A DNA stretch of 64,000 nt, taken from the NCBI RefSeq assembly GCF_014207235.1, contig NZ_JACHDA010000002.1, positions 124,001 to 188,000 on the forward strand, written 5' to 3'. Origin of the DNA: Sphingopyxis sp. JAI128. GTDB taxonomy: Bacteria; Pseudomonadota; Alphaproteobacteria; Sphingomonadales; Sphingomonadaceae. The notes under the pieces were generated by a model, which was given only the letters and a program-made list of their open reading frames with translations, was not told the origin of the DNA and searched no databases. The position numbers and the translations under genes are program-made. Below are positions 8,443 to 16,127 of this stretch, in pieces (the first letter of the stretch is position 1; every line of letters begins with the position of its first letter).

Positions 8443-9786
8443 CTATCCGCGCCAGCCGGCCCGCGCCGCCGCCAGGGGCGCATATTTGGGGCTGTCGACC
8501 ATGCATTTGTCGAGCACTTCACGCCGCAGCCTTGCGAGCAGCCCCGGCTCGTCGAGCGTCGCCTCGCCCGACAGCAGAGCATCGGCCAGCGCCTTGTCTT
8601 CGGCGCGCGCCCCCGCATCAAGATCGCGCAGCACGATGCCGAGCGCGTTCATCGCCACCACCGCCTCGAACTTGGCATGCCCTTCGGCACCCGGCTTGAT
8701 CGCGCCTTCGATCCAGTCGCGCACCGCCTCGACCACCTCGCGGTTCGTCGGCTCGCCCGTCGGTGCAGGCGCAGCACCGGGCGAGGGCGGCAGCGCCCGC
8801 GCCCGCTCGCTCTCGGGCGCTTCTTCCTCGAGCAGCCGCACCAGGTCGAGTTCCTGCTCGGCCGTGCGCCGCCCGATCACGACGCGTTCGACCGTGCGGT
8901 CGGCGCCGCTCCGCCACGCCTGCCCCATCTGCAGGCACCCCAGCGCCCACCACAAGGTCCGGTAGACCAGCCAGAAACGGAAGCGGGCGGGATCGACCCG
9001 GACGCCGCCCGCCGCCTCATAAGCGGCAAAATAGTCCGCAAGGCTGCCCACCCCGAACGCGGGCCGCTCCAGGTGGCCGAAGCACCACACGCTCATGCAG
9101 CCGAACGCCAGGTCCTCGTGCGCGTCGCCCCGGTGCGCGAGCTCCCAGTCGAGCACTGCTGCCAGCCCGTCTTCATCGACCATCACATTGCCCATCCGGT
9201 AATCGCCATGCACCAGTACCGGCGCCGCCGCCTCGGGCAGATGATCCTCGCACCATTTGATCGCCAGCGCGATCACCGGCCGGTCGCCCCCGTAGGACAG
9301 AAAGCGCGACCGAAGCTCCGCCAGCGCCGCGCGCGTGTCCATCAACGGGATCGCATCGGACACACTCGCCAGCGGCACGGCGTGAATGCGCGCCAGTTCG
9401 CGCCCGAGGTCGTCCAGCAGCGACCGCGGCGGCGACCTCAATATCTTCGCCGGCGACACCTCGCCCGTCACCCGCCGCATCACATAACCCGTCCCCAGAC
9501 CGTCGCCCGGCGCCAGCACCCCCACAACTTCGGGCGCCTTAACCCCCGCCGCAAAAGCCGCCATCACCAGCGCCGCCTCGTCGCCATGACCGAACGGACG
9601 GTCCGCCATATAGGCCGCCGACGGAGCGCGCCGCAGGACAAATCCTTCGCCCTCGCCACCCGCGCCCCAATCGAACGACCAGCTCTCCATGTTTGCTCCG
9701 CCAGACAAACGGCACAAGTTCGACACGGCCCCGGCGCCAACCGTCCGCAACATAAACAAGGCGAGAGAGTCGGATATATCGGTCAT
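8443..9786 (-). CDS. APH-family kinase fused to a C-terminal DUF6285-like domain
   Basis: Phosphotransferase of the aminoglycoside/choline kinase fold, 447 residues. The catalytic loop is VLVHGDYRMGN with Asp195 and the metal site follows in LDWELAHRGD (Asp213). About residues 20-330 are the kinase; an acidic linker rich in Pro/Ala follows, and residues 345-440 form a separate helical domain that I recognise as DUF6285-like. It is the first gene of the kinase-dehydrogenase-leuC operon. In the levulinate pathway the related LvaA phosphorylates 4-hydroxyvaleryl-CoA with the help of a small partner LvaB; the C-terminal domain here could be that partner fused in place. This is inference. Drug resistance is unlikely given the neighbours. 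Confidence 0.82.
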   Translation of the reverse strand: MTDISDSLALFMLRTVGAGAVSNLCRLSGGANMESWSFDWGAGGEGEGFVLRRAPSAAYMADRPFGHGDEAALVMAAFAAGVKAPEVVGVLAPGDGLGTGYVMRRVTGEVSPAKILRSPPRSLLDDLGRELARIHAVPLASVSDAIPLMDTRAALAELRSRFLSYGGDRPVIALAIKWCEDHLPEAAAPVLVHGDYRMGNVMVDEDGLAAVLDWELAHRGDAHEDLAFGCMSVWCFGHLERPAFGVGSLADYFAAYEAAGGVRVDPARFRFWLVYRTLWWALGCLQMGQAWRSGADRTVERVVIGRRTAEQELDLVRLLEEEAPESERARALPPSPGAAPAPTGEPTNREVVEAVRDWIEGAIKPGAEGHAKFEAVVAMNALGIVLRDLDAGARAEDKALADALLSGEATLDEPGLLARLRREVLDKCMVDSPKYAPLAAARAGWRG

Positions 9787-9878
9787 GCGAACGATCTACC
9801 GCGCTTAGTCCCACCCGTCGAACGCCCTTTCCCCAACGCCAGTCGAAATCGCCGCACCATATACCCCGATTGCAATTT

Positions 9879-9898
9879 ACTTAGAATACTAATCTATA
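9879..9898 (+). promoter_or_regulatory. third ACTTAG-N4-CTA operator in the kinase/EamA divergent gap
   Basis: ACTTAGAATACTAATCTATA matches the ligase operator (ACTTAGCATACTATCTATA on the minus strand) at nearly all positions and shares ACTTAG-N4-CTA with the leuD palindrome. It lies 92 bases upstream of the EamA permease and 93 bases upstream of the kinase gene, so it could serve either or both. A possible -35 TTGCAA is at 9870-9875. Binding is inferred from the repetition. Confidence 0.5.
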
Positions 9899-9989
9899 TA
9901 GACGGGAGCCGTCGGGCAAGGACGAAAACGGGGAGAGAGACGATTCTGTACATTGCCGCGACGGCCTCCCTTCCCCGCGGACGGCAAGC

Positions 9990-10901
9990 ATGAACCCGAT
10001 CTGGCTTCCTGCCTCGCTGCTCGGTGGGCTGTTCCAGGCGTGGCGCACCGCGCTCCAGCAACGCCTGCGCGCCGAGCTCAGCGTAAGCGGCGCGGGGCTG
10101 GTACGCTATTTTTACGGCTTGCCGTTCGCGCTGGCTTTTGCCGCGGTCTGGTTGTCACTAATGGGTGCCGGGGTACCGCGGCTGTCCCAAACCTACCTCG
10201 GTTTTGCGGCCGCCGGCGCAACCACCCAGATGGTCGGGACGATCCTTTTGATCACGGCATTCGGCCATCGCGGTTTCATCGTGGGCACCGCCTTTTCCAA
10301 GACCGAAGCGATGCAGGTCGCCCTGGTCACCGCCCTGTTGCTCGACGAGCATTTGCCGCTGCTCGCATGGACCGGAATTGTCGCGGGCGTCGCCGGGGTG
10401 CTCATCCTCGCGCTCGCCGGGCGCGGCATCACGGTGCGCCAGATATGTGGCGCGCTCGCGCAGCCCGCCGCGCTTTGCGGGCTCGGCGCCGGATCGATGT
10501 TCGCCTGCGCCGCGATCGCGATCAAGCTCGCCACCGCCGAGCTGCCGGGGTTCGACCTGATATCGTCGGCGCTGGTCACGCTGGTCGTCGTGATGGCGAT
10601 GCAGAGCGTCCTCCACTTGGCATGGATCGTCGCGCGCGACCGCCCCACCCTCGTTTCCGCGCTGCGCTCGTGGCGCACATCGAGCCAGGTGGGCCTGCTC
10701 TCGGCGCTCGGTTCGGCATGCTGGTATATCGGCTTTGCCGCCGCGCCCGCCGCGCTCGTGCGCATCGTCGGGCAGGTCGAGGTGATCTTCACCGTCGCCT
10801 TCGCGCATTTATACCTCCACGAGCGCGTTCGGTGGCACGAGATCGCAGGCCTGCTGCTCGTCGCCGCGGGGGTGATCCTCGCACTGCTCGCGACGGTCTG
10901 A
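9990..10901 (+). CDS. EamA/DMT-family permease
   Basis: Integral inner-membrane protein of 303 residues with about ten hydrophobic segments arranged as two EamA repeats, ending in the typical EAM-like helix WHEIAGLLLVAAGVILALLA. DMT proteins export or import small metabolites such as amino acids or nucleosides. The substrate cannot be deduced from the sequence. Downstream, in the same direction, are a RidA-like protein and a LysR regulator, and then the remnant of a D-amino-acid dehydrogenase gene, so amino acid transport is plausible. It may belong with either the amino acid set downstream or the upstream operator. Confidence 0.85.
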   Translation: MNPIWLPASLLGGLFQAWRTALQQRLRAELSVSGAGLVRYFYGLPFALAFAAVWLSLMGAGVPRLSQTYLGFAAAGATTQMVGTILLITAFGHRGFIVGTAFSKTEAMQVALVTALLLDEHLPLLAWTGIVAGVAGVLILALAGRGITVRQICGALAQPAALCGLGAGSMFACAAIAIKLATAELPGFDLISSALVTLVVVMAMQSVLHLAWIVARDRPTLVSALRSWRTSSQVGLLSALGSACWYIGFAAAPAALVRIVGQVEVIFTVAFAHLYLHERVRWHEIAGLLLVAAGVILALLATV

Positions 10902-10939
10902 CCGGCGGCGCATCGCTAGCCGGCCGGGGTCGGCAAGCC

Positions 10940-10954
10940 ATAACCCGCGCCTAT
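10940..10954 (+). promoter_or_regulatory. LysR-type box, copy 1, upstream of the RidA gene
   Basis: ATAACCCGCGCCTAT has the T-N11-A form and ATA...TAT symmetry of LysR binding boxes. A near copy, ATAACCTGAGCCTAT, lies at 12340-12354, and the similarity extends upstream (GGCAAGCC versus GGCAAAGCC). The box is 82 bases ahead of the RidA start. The LysR gene between the two copies is the natural candidate to bind them. Confidence 0.5.
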
Positions 10955-11036
10955 GGGGCTCGGCACTTTTCGAGATGTTTCGTACAGCCGCAGGCGCATA
11001 GGGAGCAGCTTCGTCCAGCCGCCGGGAGAATGATCC

Positions 11037-11396
11037 ATGTCCGCATCGCCCACATCCCTACCGCCCCTGTCCGCCGCCCGCACCGCCGGCGAGCTGGTCT
11101 TCACATCGGGCCAGCTGGCGCGCGGCGATGACGGCGCCATCGTTCCCGGGGGGATCGAAGCGCAGGCCGAACGCGTGCTCGCGAACCTGGTCCGCGTGCT
11201 CGCCGACGAAGGCTGCACCCCGCGCGACGTGGTCAAAGTGACCGCCTGGCTGACCGATGCAGCCTTCGGCGCCGCATTTAACCACGCCTATCGCTACATA
11301 TTCGAAACTCCCTACCCCGCGCGTTCGACCGTCGTGTCGGCGCTGCTGGCGCCCGGTGCGCTGATCGAGGTCGAAGCCGTCGCGAAGCGCCCATGA
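11037..11396 (+). CDS. RidA-family (YjgF/Rid) protein
   Basis: Member of the Rid family, 119 residues, close to the normal length of about 125. Conserved features are the N-terminal FTSGQLARGDDG, the central VVKVTAWLTD and the C-terminal YPARSTVVSALL with the arginine expected to hold the substrate carboxylate, followed by IEVEAVA. RidA proteins hydrolyse reactive enamine/imine intermediates made by PLP enzymes or amino acid oxidases. Here the neighbours are a LysR regulator and a broken D-amino-acid dehydrogenase gene, consistent with disposal of imines from amino acid oxidation. The stop codon overlaps a possible LysR start (ATGA at 11393-11396). Preceded by GGGAGAATGATCC. Confidence 0.9.
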   Translation: MSASPTSLPPLSAARTAGELVFTSGQLARGDDGAIVPGGIEAQAERVLANLVRVLADEGCTPRDVVKVTAWLTDAAFGAAFNHAYRYIFETPYPARSTVVSALLAPGALIEVEAVAKRP

Positions 11397-11443
11397 GCGC
11401 AAACACCGTTGGCCCGCAGCTTCTGCGCGGGTACACACGGGTC

Positions 11444-12343
11444 ATGCGCTTTTGCCAGATTGAGGTTTTTCACGCCGTTTACACCCATGGGTCGATCAGC
11501 GCCGCCGCGCGCGCGCTGGGCGTATCACAACCGTCGGTCTCGAAAACGCTGCGGCATGCCGAGGACAGCCTGGGCTTTCCCTTGTTCCAGCTTGCGCGCG
11601 GGCGGCTCGTTCCGACCGACGAAGCGCACGCGCTGATCCGCGAGGCCGGCGACGTGTTCGACCGCCTCGCGTCCTTACAGCAGACCGCGCGCAACCTGTC
11701 GCAGGCGGGCGGCGGGCACATCCGGCTCGGCATCGTCCCGAGCCTCGCGCTCGACGTCGTACCGCAAGCGATCGCCCAGTTCCGCCGCGACTGGCCGCGC
11801 GTGACCTTCGAGGTGCATACCCATCACCACGATGATCTGGTCCGGTCGCTGATCGAGCGCGAAACCGACATTGCGATCGCCTATACCCCGCCGGCGCACC
11901 CCCGGCTGACGCGCGCGCTGCTGACGGAGGGCGAGCTGGTCGCCTTTGGTCCGACCGGCGCGTTCGGCCAGGTCGGGGATCGCCTACCGCTCGGCGAGCT
12001 TGCCGACCGTGACCTGATCGGCGTCGCGGCGACCGGACCGATCGGGGATGTGCTGACCCGCGCGGCGCGCGAACGCGGAATCGCGTACCGCGAAGCCGTG
12101 TCGGTGCAGACCTTCTTCATCGCAGCGCGCCTCGCGCAGCTCGAGGGTGGCGTCACCGTGGTCGACGAATTTACCGCTCGCGCCTGGCAGGCACCGGGCT
12201 TTTCCTGGCACCGGACCGAGCCGCCGCTCGGCTTCACGATTTCCTGGGTTACGCTCGAAGACCGTCCACCGTCGAAGGTAGCGCGATTGTTCCTGCGCAC
12301 GCTGGAGGAAGTCCTCGCCGCCAGTCGCACGGCAAAGCCATAA
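11444..12343 (+). CDS. LysR-family transcriptional regulator
   Basis: LysR regulator of 299 residues from the ATG at 11444, which places the HTH exactly where expected: FHAVYTHGSISAAARALGVSQPSVSKTL near residues 8-35. A longer start at 11393 overlapping the RidA stop would add 17 residues without family support. The effector-binding domain covers about residues 90-290 (GHIRLGIVPSLALDVVP onward). It probably controls the RidA gene and, formerly, the D-amino-acid dehydrogenase, since T-N11-A boxes of nearly the same sequence flank it at 10940 and 12340. The second box overlaps its own stop codon. Confidence 0.9.
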   Translation: MRFCQIEVFHAVYTHGSISAAARALGVSQPSVSKTLRHAEDSLGFPLFQLARGRLVPTDEAHALIREAGDVFDRLASLQQTARNLSQAGGGHIRLGIVPSLALDVVPQAIAQFRRDWPRVTFEVHTHHHDDLVRSLIERETDIAIAYTPPAHPRLTRALLTEGELVAFGPTGAFGQVGDRLPLGELADRDLIGVAATGPIGDVLTRAARERGIAYREAVSVQTFFIAARLAQLEGGVTVVDEFTARAWQAPGFSWHRTEPPLGFTISWVTLEDRPPSKVARLFLRTLEEVLAASRTAKP

Positions 12344-12354
12344 CCTGAGCCTAT
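12340..12354 (+). promoter_or_regulatory. LysR-type box, copy 2, ahead of the dadA remnant
   Basis: ATAACCTGAGCCTAT differs from the copy at 10940-10954 at only two positions and keeps the T-N11-A spacing and the ATA...TAT ends. It overlaps the LysR stop codon and lies about 170 bases upstream of the D-amino-acid dehydrogenase remnant. It probably marks the old promoter of that gene. Confidence 0.45.
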
Positions 12355-12521
12355 ATCATTCCCAAATGATTACAGCTTTGCGACAAGTGTGCGCTCGATA
12401 ATCTGTCCCCAATGAGGCGCGCACCTGCATGGGCAAGGGCGCGACCCCAGGGGGATCGAGTCGAAACACGCGGGCAGAATTTCGCCTTGGCGAAACGAAG
12501 GCGACAGCGCGGCCGCAGGAT

Positions 12522-12818
12522 ATGGTCCTCGTGGGCGCCGGCATCGTCGGCATGGCGACCGCGCCCACCCTGTCGGATCGCGGGCACCGCGTCACCGGCA
12601 TCGACTAGGCCGACGAGCCGGGACGCGGCACCAGCTTCGCCAATGGCGCGCAATTGAGCTATTCCTACACTGACGCGCTCGCCAGCCGGGCGTTTGCCAT
12701 CGAATCGCGCCGCGCGCTTCATGCGCTCGCCCGCCGCCATTACATCGACTTCGCGCATGGAAGCGCCGCCGACGACACCATAGAGCGGGTCTGGGGCGGC
12801 GAAACTCGCTCAGCCTAG
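12522..12818 (+). pseudogene. remnant of a D-amino-acid dehydrogenase (DadA-like) gene
   Basis: Reading from the ATG at 12522 gives the start of an FAD-dependent D-amino-acid dehydrogenase: VLVGAGIVGMATAPTL is the Rossmann GxGxxG loop, and after an in-frame TAG at 12606 the same frame continues with the family hallmark GTSFANGAQLSYSYTDALAS. After that the homology jumps: a later portion (AFAIESRRALHALARRHYIDFAHG) follows at once, so a central piece seems deleted, and a second stop comes at 12816. Less than a quarter of a 415-residue enzyme is left. The rest of 12344-12934 contains no other gene that I can support. It shows that the RidA/LysR/DMT set once belonged to D-amino acid catabolism. 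Confidence 0.7.
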
Positions 12819-12934
12819 GTTCAGCGTCGCGGACTTAGGAACAGGCATCAAATGGCTCCAATGGCGGATTGCGCTGGACCATCAGGCGTGTCCGCTGATA
12901 CGGAGCGTGCCGGTAATTCTCGAATAGGGTAGCA

Positions 12935-14272
12935 ATGACCAGATTTTCGACCATGATTGGCCTGATCGCGGTGGCCGCAGGCATCACGCCCGTGCTGGCC
13001 CAGACCGTCGCCGACAGCGACGTTCCGACGACCAGCCTCAATATTCCGGGCAACGTCCAGATTTACGGCGATGCCAAGGGCAACGTCTATCGCCCCTCCG
13101 CGACGGTGAACGGCGAGATCATCACCGCAACCGATATCGAACAGCGTATGGCGCTGATCCGCATCGCGAACAGCGATGCGGTGCTGCCACCCGAAGAGTT
13201 GCAGCGGCTGCGCAGCCAGGTCTTCAGCAATCTGATCGACGAGAAATTGCAGATTCAGGAGGCGAGGGCCGCCGACATCGCGATCGACGAGAATGTCGTG
13301 AACGAGCAATATGCCCGGCTGGCCGCGCGCTTCAAGCAGACGCCCGAACAATTTTCGGCCTATCTGGATTCGAAAGGATCGTCGGCTGCCGCGGTGAAGC
13401 AGCAAATTCGCGGCGAGTTTGCCTGGGACCGCTTGCTGTCGCGCAATATCCAGTCGACCACCAACGTATCGACCGACGAAGTGCAGGCGGTCGAAAAGCG
13501 GCTGAACGAGGCAAAGGGCCAGGATGAATTCCATCTTGGCGAAATCTATCTGTCGGCGACACCCGAAAATGCCGCCGCGGTGATGGAAAACGCGCAAAAG
13601 ATCATCCAGGCCTTGCAGTCGGGCGGCAGCTTTGCCGCCTATGCGCGCCAGTTTTCCGAAGCATCGACGGCCAGCGTCGGCGGCGACTTGGGCTGGGTCC
13701 GCCCCGCGCTGTTGCCGCAGTCGATGGCCGATGCCGCGATGCAGATGCAACCCGGCCAGCTCGTCGGCCCGATCGAGGTGCCCGGCGGCATGTCGATCAT
13801 GCTGATGATCGACCGGCGCCAAGTGCTGACCGCCGATCCGCGCGACGCGATTCTGAGCCTGAAGCAAATCTCGCTCGATTTTCCGGTCGGCACGACGCAA
13901 GCCAGGGCGTCCGAACTGGCAGGCCAGTTTGCCGAAGCGACGCGCGGCATCGCGGGTTGCGGCGCCGCCGACGATGTCGCCAAATCGCTGGGCGCCAGCG
14001 TCGTTTCGCGCGACAATATCGAAATGCGCCAATTGCCCGCGCCCTTGCAGGCGACTTTGGTCAACCTTCAGGTCGGGCAGACGACGCAACCGTTCGGCGC
14101 CGCGAACGAGGGCATCAGCGTCCTTGTCCTCTGCGGCCGCGACCTGCCCCAGTCCGCCACGACAGCGGACAGCGAACAGATCGAACAGCGTTTGCTCGAA
14201 GAAAAGGTCAACAAGCGGGCCCAGCGCTATCTGCGCGACCTGCGCCGGGATGCCGTGATCGAATATAGCTGA
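12935..14272 (+). CDS. surA: periplasmic peptidyl-prolyl isomerase/chaperone SurA
   Basis: Outer-membrane protein chaperone of 445 residues. A signal peptide (MTRFSTMIGLIAVAAGITPVLAQ) is followed by a SurA N-domain beginning SATVNGEIITATDIEQRMAL near residue 56, and a parvulin domain around residues 200-300 with GGSFAAYARQFSEASTASVGGDLGWV, the typical PpiC signature. The second parvulin domain is degenerate, as in many alphaproteobacteria. It works in the periplasm on unfolded outer membrane proteins, relevant to the many TonB receptors here. Its stop overlaps the pdxA start by one base (TGATG). The usual upstream neighbour lptD is missing. Confidence 0.92.
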   Translation: MTRFSTMIGLIAVAAGITPVLAQTVADSDVPTTSLNIPGNVQIYGDAKGNVYRPSATVNGEIITATDIEQRMALIRIANSDAVLPPEELQRLRSQVFSNLIDEKLQIQEARAADIAIDENVVNEQYARLAARFKQTPEQFSAYLDSKGSSAAAVKQQIRGEFAWDRLLSRNIQSTTNVSTDEVQAVEKRLNEAKGQDEFHLGEIYLSATPENAAAVMENAQKIIQALQSGGSFAAYARQFSEASTASVGGDLGWVRPALLPQSMADAAMQMQPGQLVGPIEVPGGMSIMLMIDRRQVLTADPRDAILSLKQISLDFPVGTTQARASELAGQFAEATRGIAGCGAADDVAKSLGASVVSRDNIEMRQLPAPLQATLVNLQVGQTTQPFGAANEGISVLVLCGRDLPQSATTADSEQIEQRLLEEKVNKRAQRYLRDLRRDAVIEYS

Positions 14273-15291
14273 TGCCTGATCCTCACAATCCGCGGCCGAT
14301 CGCGGTCACCATGGGTGACCCGGCCGGCGTCGGACCCGAAGTCACGGCCCGCGCCTGGGCGGCGCGCCGCGAGAATGCCCTTCCTCCCTTCGTTGCCATC
14401 GGCGACGCGGCCGCCATCGCCGCCGTTTGGGACGGTCCCGTCGCGCGCGTCGGCGAGATGGACGACGCGGCCAGGATATTCGGCGACGCCCTGCCCGTCT
14501 GGCACCTCGAAGATAGCGGCCCGCTGACGCCCGGTGTCCCGACCCCGGCGGGCGCGACCTGCGCGCTCCATGCGCTCGAAACCGGGATCGGGCTGACGCG
14601 CAATCAGGCGAGCGCAGCGCTCGTCACCGGATCGGTGTCGAAATACGCGCTGCACGGCATCGGTTATACCCATCCGGGACAGACCGAATTCATCGCCGAA
14701 CGTTGCGGCGTCACCGCGACCAACGCGGTGATGATGCTCGCCGGTCCCAGCCTGCGCGTCGTGCCGCTGACCGTCCACATACCGCTCGCCGACGTGCCCG
14801 AACGACTGACAAGCGAGTTGATCGTCGCCAAGGCGCGGATCGTGATCCGGGGGCTACGCCGCGATTTCGGCATCGAGGCTCCGCGCATCGCGATCGCAGG
14901 GCTGAACCCGCATGCGGGCGAAAGCGGTCAACTCGGCAGCGAGGAAGAGCGGATCATCGCGCCCGCGGTCGCACAGCTTGCCGGAGAGGGGATCGTCGTC
15001 GACGGCCCGGTGGCGGCCGACAGCCTGTTCGCCCCCGCGGTGCGCTCGCGCTACGATGCTTTGCTTTGCGCCTATCACGATCAGGCGCTGGCGCCGTTCA
15101 AGGCGCTGCATTTCCACGACGGGGTCAACCTGACGCTCGGCCTGCCGATCATCCGCACCTCGCCCGACCATGGCACCGCGTTCAACATCGCCGGCACGGG
15201 CCAGGCCGATCCCGGACCGACGATCGCGGCAATCGCGATGGCCGGGCAGATGGCGCTCGCGCGCGAACGCAACTTCGCCCCCGCCAAGTGA
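14272..15291 (+). CDS. pdxA: 4-hydroxythreonine-4-phosphate dehydrogenase
   Basis: Enzyme of pyridoxal phosphate synthesis, 339 residues. It oxidises 4-phosphohydroxy-L-threonine with NAD in the cytoplasm. Motifs seen are the N-terminal VTMGDPAGVGPEV, VTGSVSKYALH near residue 122, LTVHIPLADVPE near 165 (metal His), GLNPHAGESG near 209, and CAYHDQALAPFKAL near 266 (second metal His). The substrate-loop sequence reads PGQTEFIAE where enterobacterial PdxA has GHTE; I note the difference without claiming altered function. It lies in the surA-pdxA-rsmA operon, overlapping both neighbours (TGATG with surA, GTGA with rsmA), so translation is tightly coupled. Confidence 0.94.
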   Translation: MPDPHNPRPIAVTMGDPAGVGPEVTARAWAARRENALPPFVAIGDAAAIAAVWDGPVARVGEMDDAARIFGDALPVWHLEDSGPLTPGVPTPAGATCALHALETGIGLTRNQASAALVTGSVSKYALHGIGYTHPGQTEFIAERCGVTATNAVMMLAGPSLRVVPLTVHIPLADVPERLTSELIVAKARIVIRGLRRDFGIEAPRIAIAGLNPHAGESGQLGSEEERIIAPAVAQLAGEGIVVDGPVAADSLFAPAVRSRYDALLCAYHDQALAPFKALHFHDGVNLTLGLPIIRTSPDHGTAFNIAGTGQADPGPTIAAIAMAGQMALARERNFAPAK

Positions 15292-16127
15292 CTGTCCAGC
15301 CGCTCACGCCGCTGCCGCCTCTTCGCGAGACGGTGCGCGTCCACGGGCTGTCGGCAAGCAAGGCGCTGGGCCAGAATTTCCTGTTCGACGAACAGTTGCT
15401 CGATCGGATCGCGGCGCTTCCCGGCGATCTCGACGGCGCGACAGTGTTCGAGGTCGGCCCCGGCCCCGGCGGACTGACGCGCGCCTTGCTGCGCGCCGGA
15501 GCAAAGGTGATTGCGGTCGAGCGCGACGATCGCTGCCTGCCGCTGCTCGCCGAGCTGGGCCAGGCCTTCCCTGGGCAGCTGACGGTGATCGCGGACGACG
15601 CGATGGCGGTCGATATCGACGCGCTGACGGGCGGCGCGCCCTATCATATCGTCGCCAACCTGCCCTATAACGTCGGGACCGCACTGTTCACGCGCTGGCT
15701 GGAACCGGCGGCATGGCCGCCGCGCTGGCTGTCGCTGACGCTGATGTTCCAGCTCGAAGTCGCCGAACGCATCGTCGCGCCGGTCGGAACGAACGCCTAT
15801 GGCCGGCTCGCGGTGCTCGCGCAGTGGCGCTCGAGCGCCAGGATCGCGATGAAGGTGCATCGCTCGGCCTTCACGCCGCCGCCGAAAGTGATGTCCGCAG
15901 TCATCCACGTGACACCCGCCGAAGAGCCCGCCGGCGTCGATCCGAAGCGCCTGTCGAAACTGACTGAAAAAGGGTTCGGCCAGCGACGCAAGATGCTGCG
16001 CCAGAGCCTGAAGGGCATCGAGGGTGCGGTCGATGCGGCCGAGGCGATCGGCATCGATCCGACGCGGCGCGCCGAGACGGTCAGCGTCGCCGAATGGGTC
16101 GAGCTGGCACGGGAACTTGGTTGCTGA
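15288..16127 (+). CDS. rsmA: 16S rRNA (adenine1518/1519-N6)-dimethyltransferase
   Basis: KsgA/RsmA methyltransferase, 279 residues. It dimethylates two adenines in the 3' terminal loop of 16S rRNA during 30S maturation. The SAM site is FEVGPGPGGLTRALL near residues 49-63, the catalytic motif IV is NLPYNVGTALF near 122, and the KVHRSAFTPPPKVMSAV stretch near 188-204 is typical. The GTG at 15288 overlaps the pdxA stop as GTGA and gives the N-terminus LRETVRVHGLSASKALGQNFLFD expected for the family; longer in-frame starts lie inside pdxA. No apaG gene follows. Confidence 0.94.
   Translation: MTVQPLTPLPPLRETVRVHGLSASKALGQNFLFDEQLLDRIAALPGDLDGATVFEVGPGPGGLTRALLRAGAKVIAVERDDRCLPLLAELGQAFPGQLTVIADDAMAVDIDALTGGAPYHIVANLPYNVGTALFTRWLEPAAWPPRWLSLTLMFQLEVAERIVAPVGTNAYGRLAVLAQWRSSARIAMKVHRSAFTPPPKVMSAVIHVTPAEEPAGVDPKRLSKLTEKGFGQRRKMLRQSLKGIEGAVDAAEAIGIDPTRRAETVSVAEWVELARELGC

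Noticed and set aside
8443..9786. APH-fold gene considered as aminoglycoside resistance
   Set aside because: Operon context with acyl-CoA dehydrogenase and the extra C-terminal domain point to metabolism; no mobile element or resistance neighbours.
12835..13053. 72-codon minus-strand frame at the surA start
   Set aside because: Overlaps the surA signal peptide on the other strand and lacks a ribosome site.
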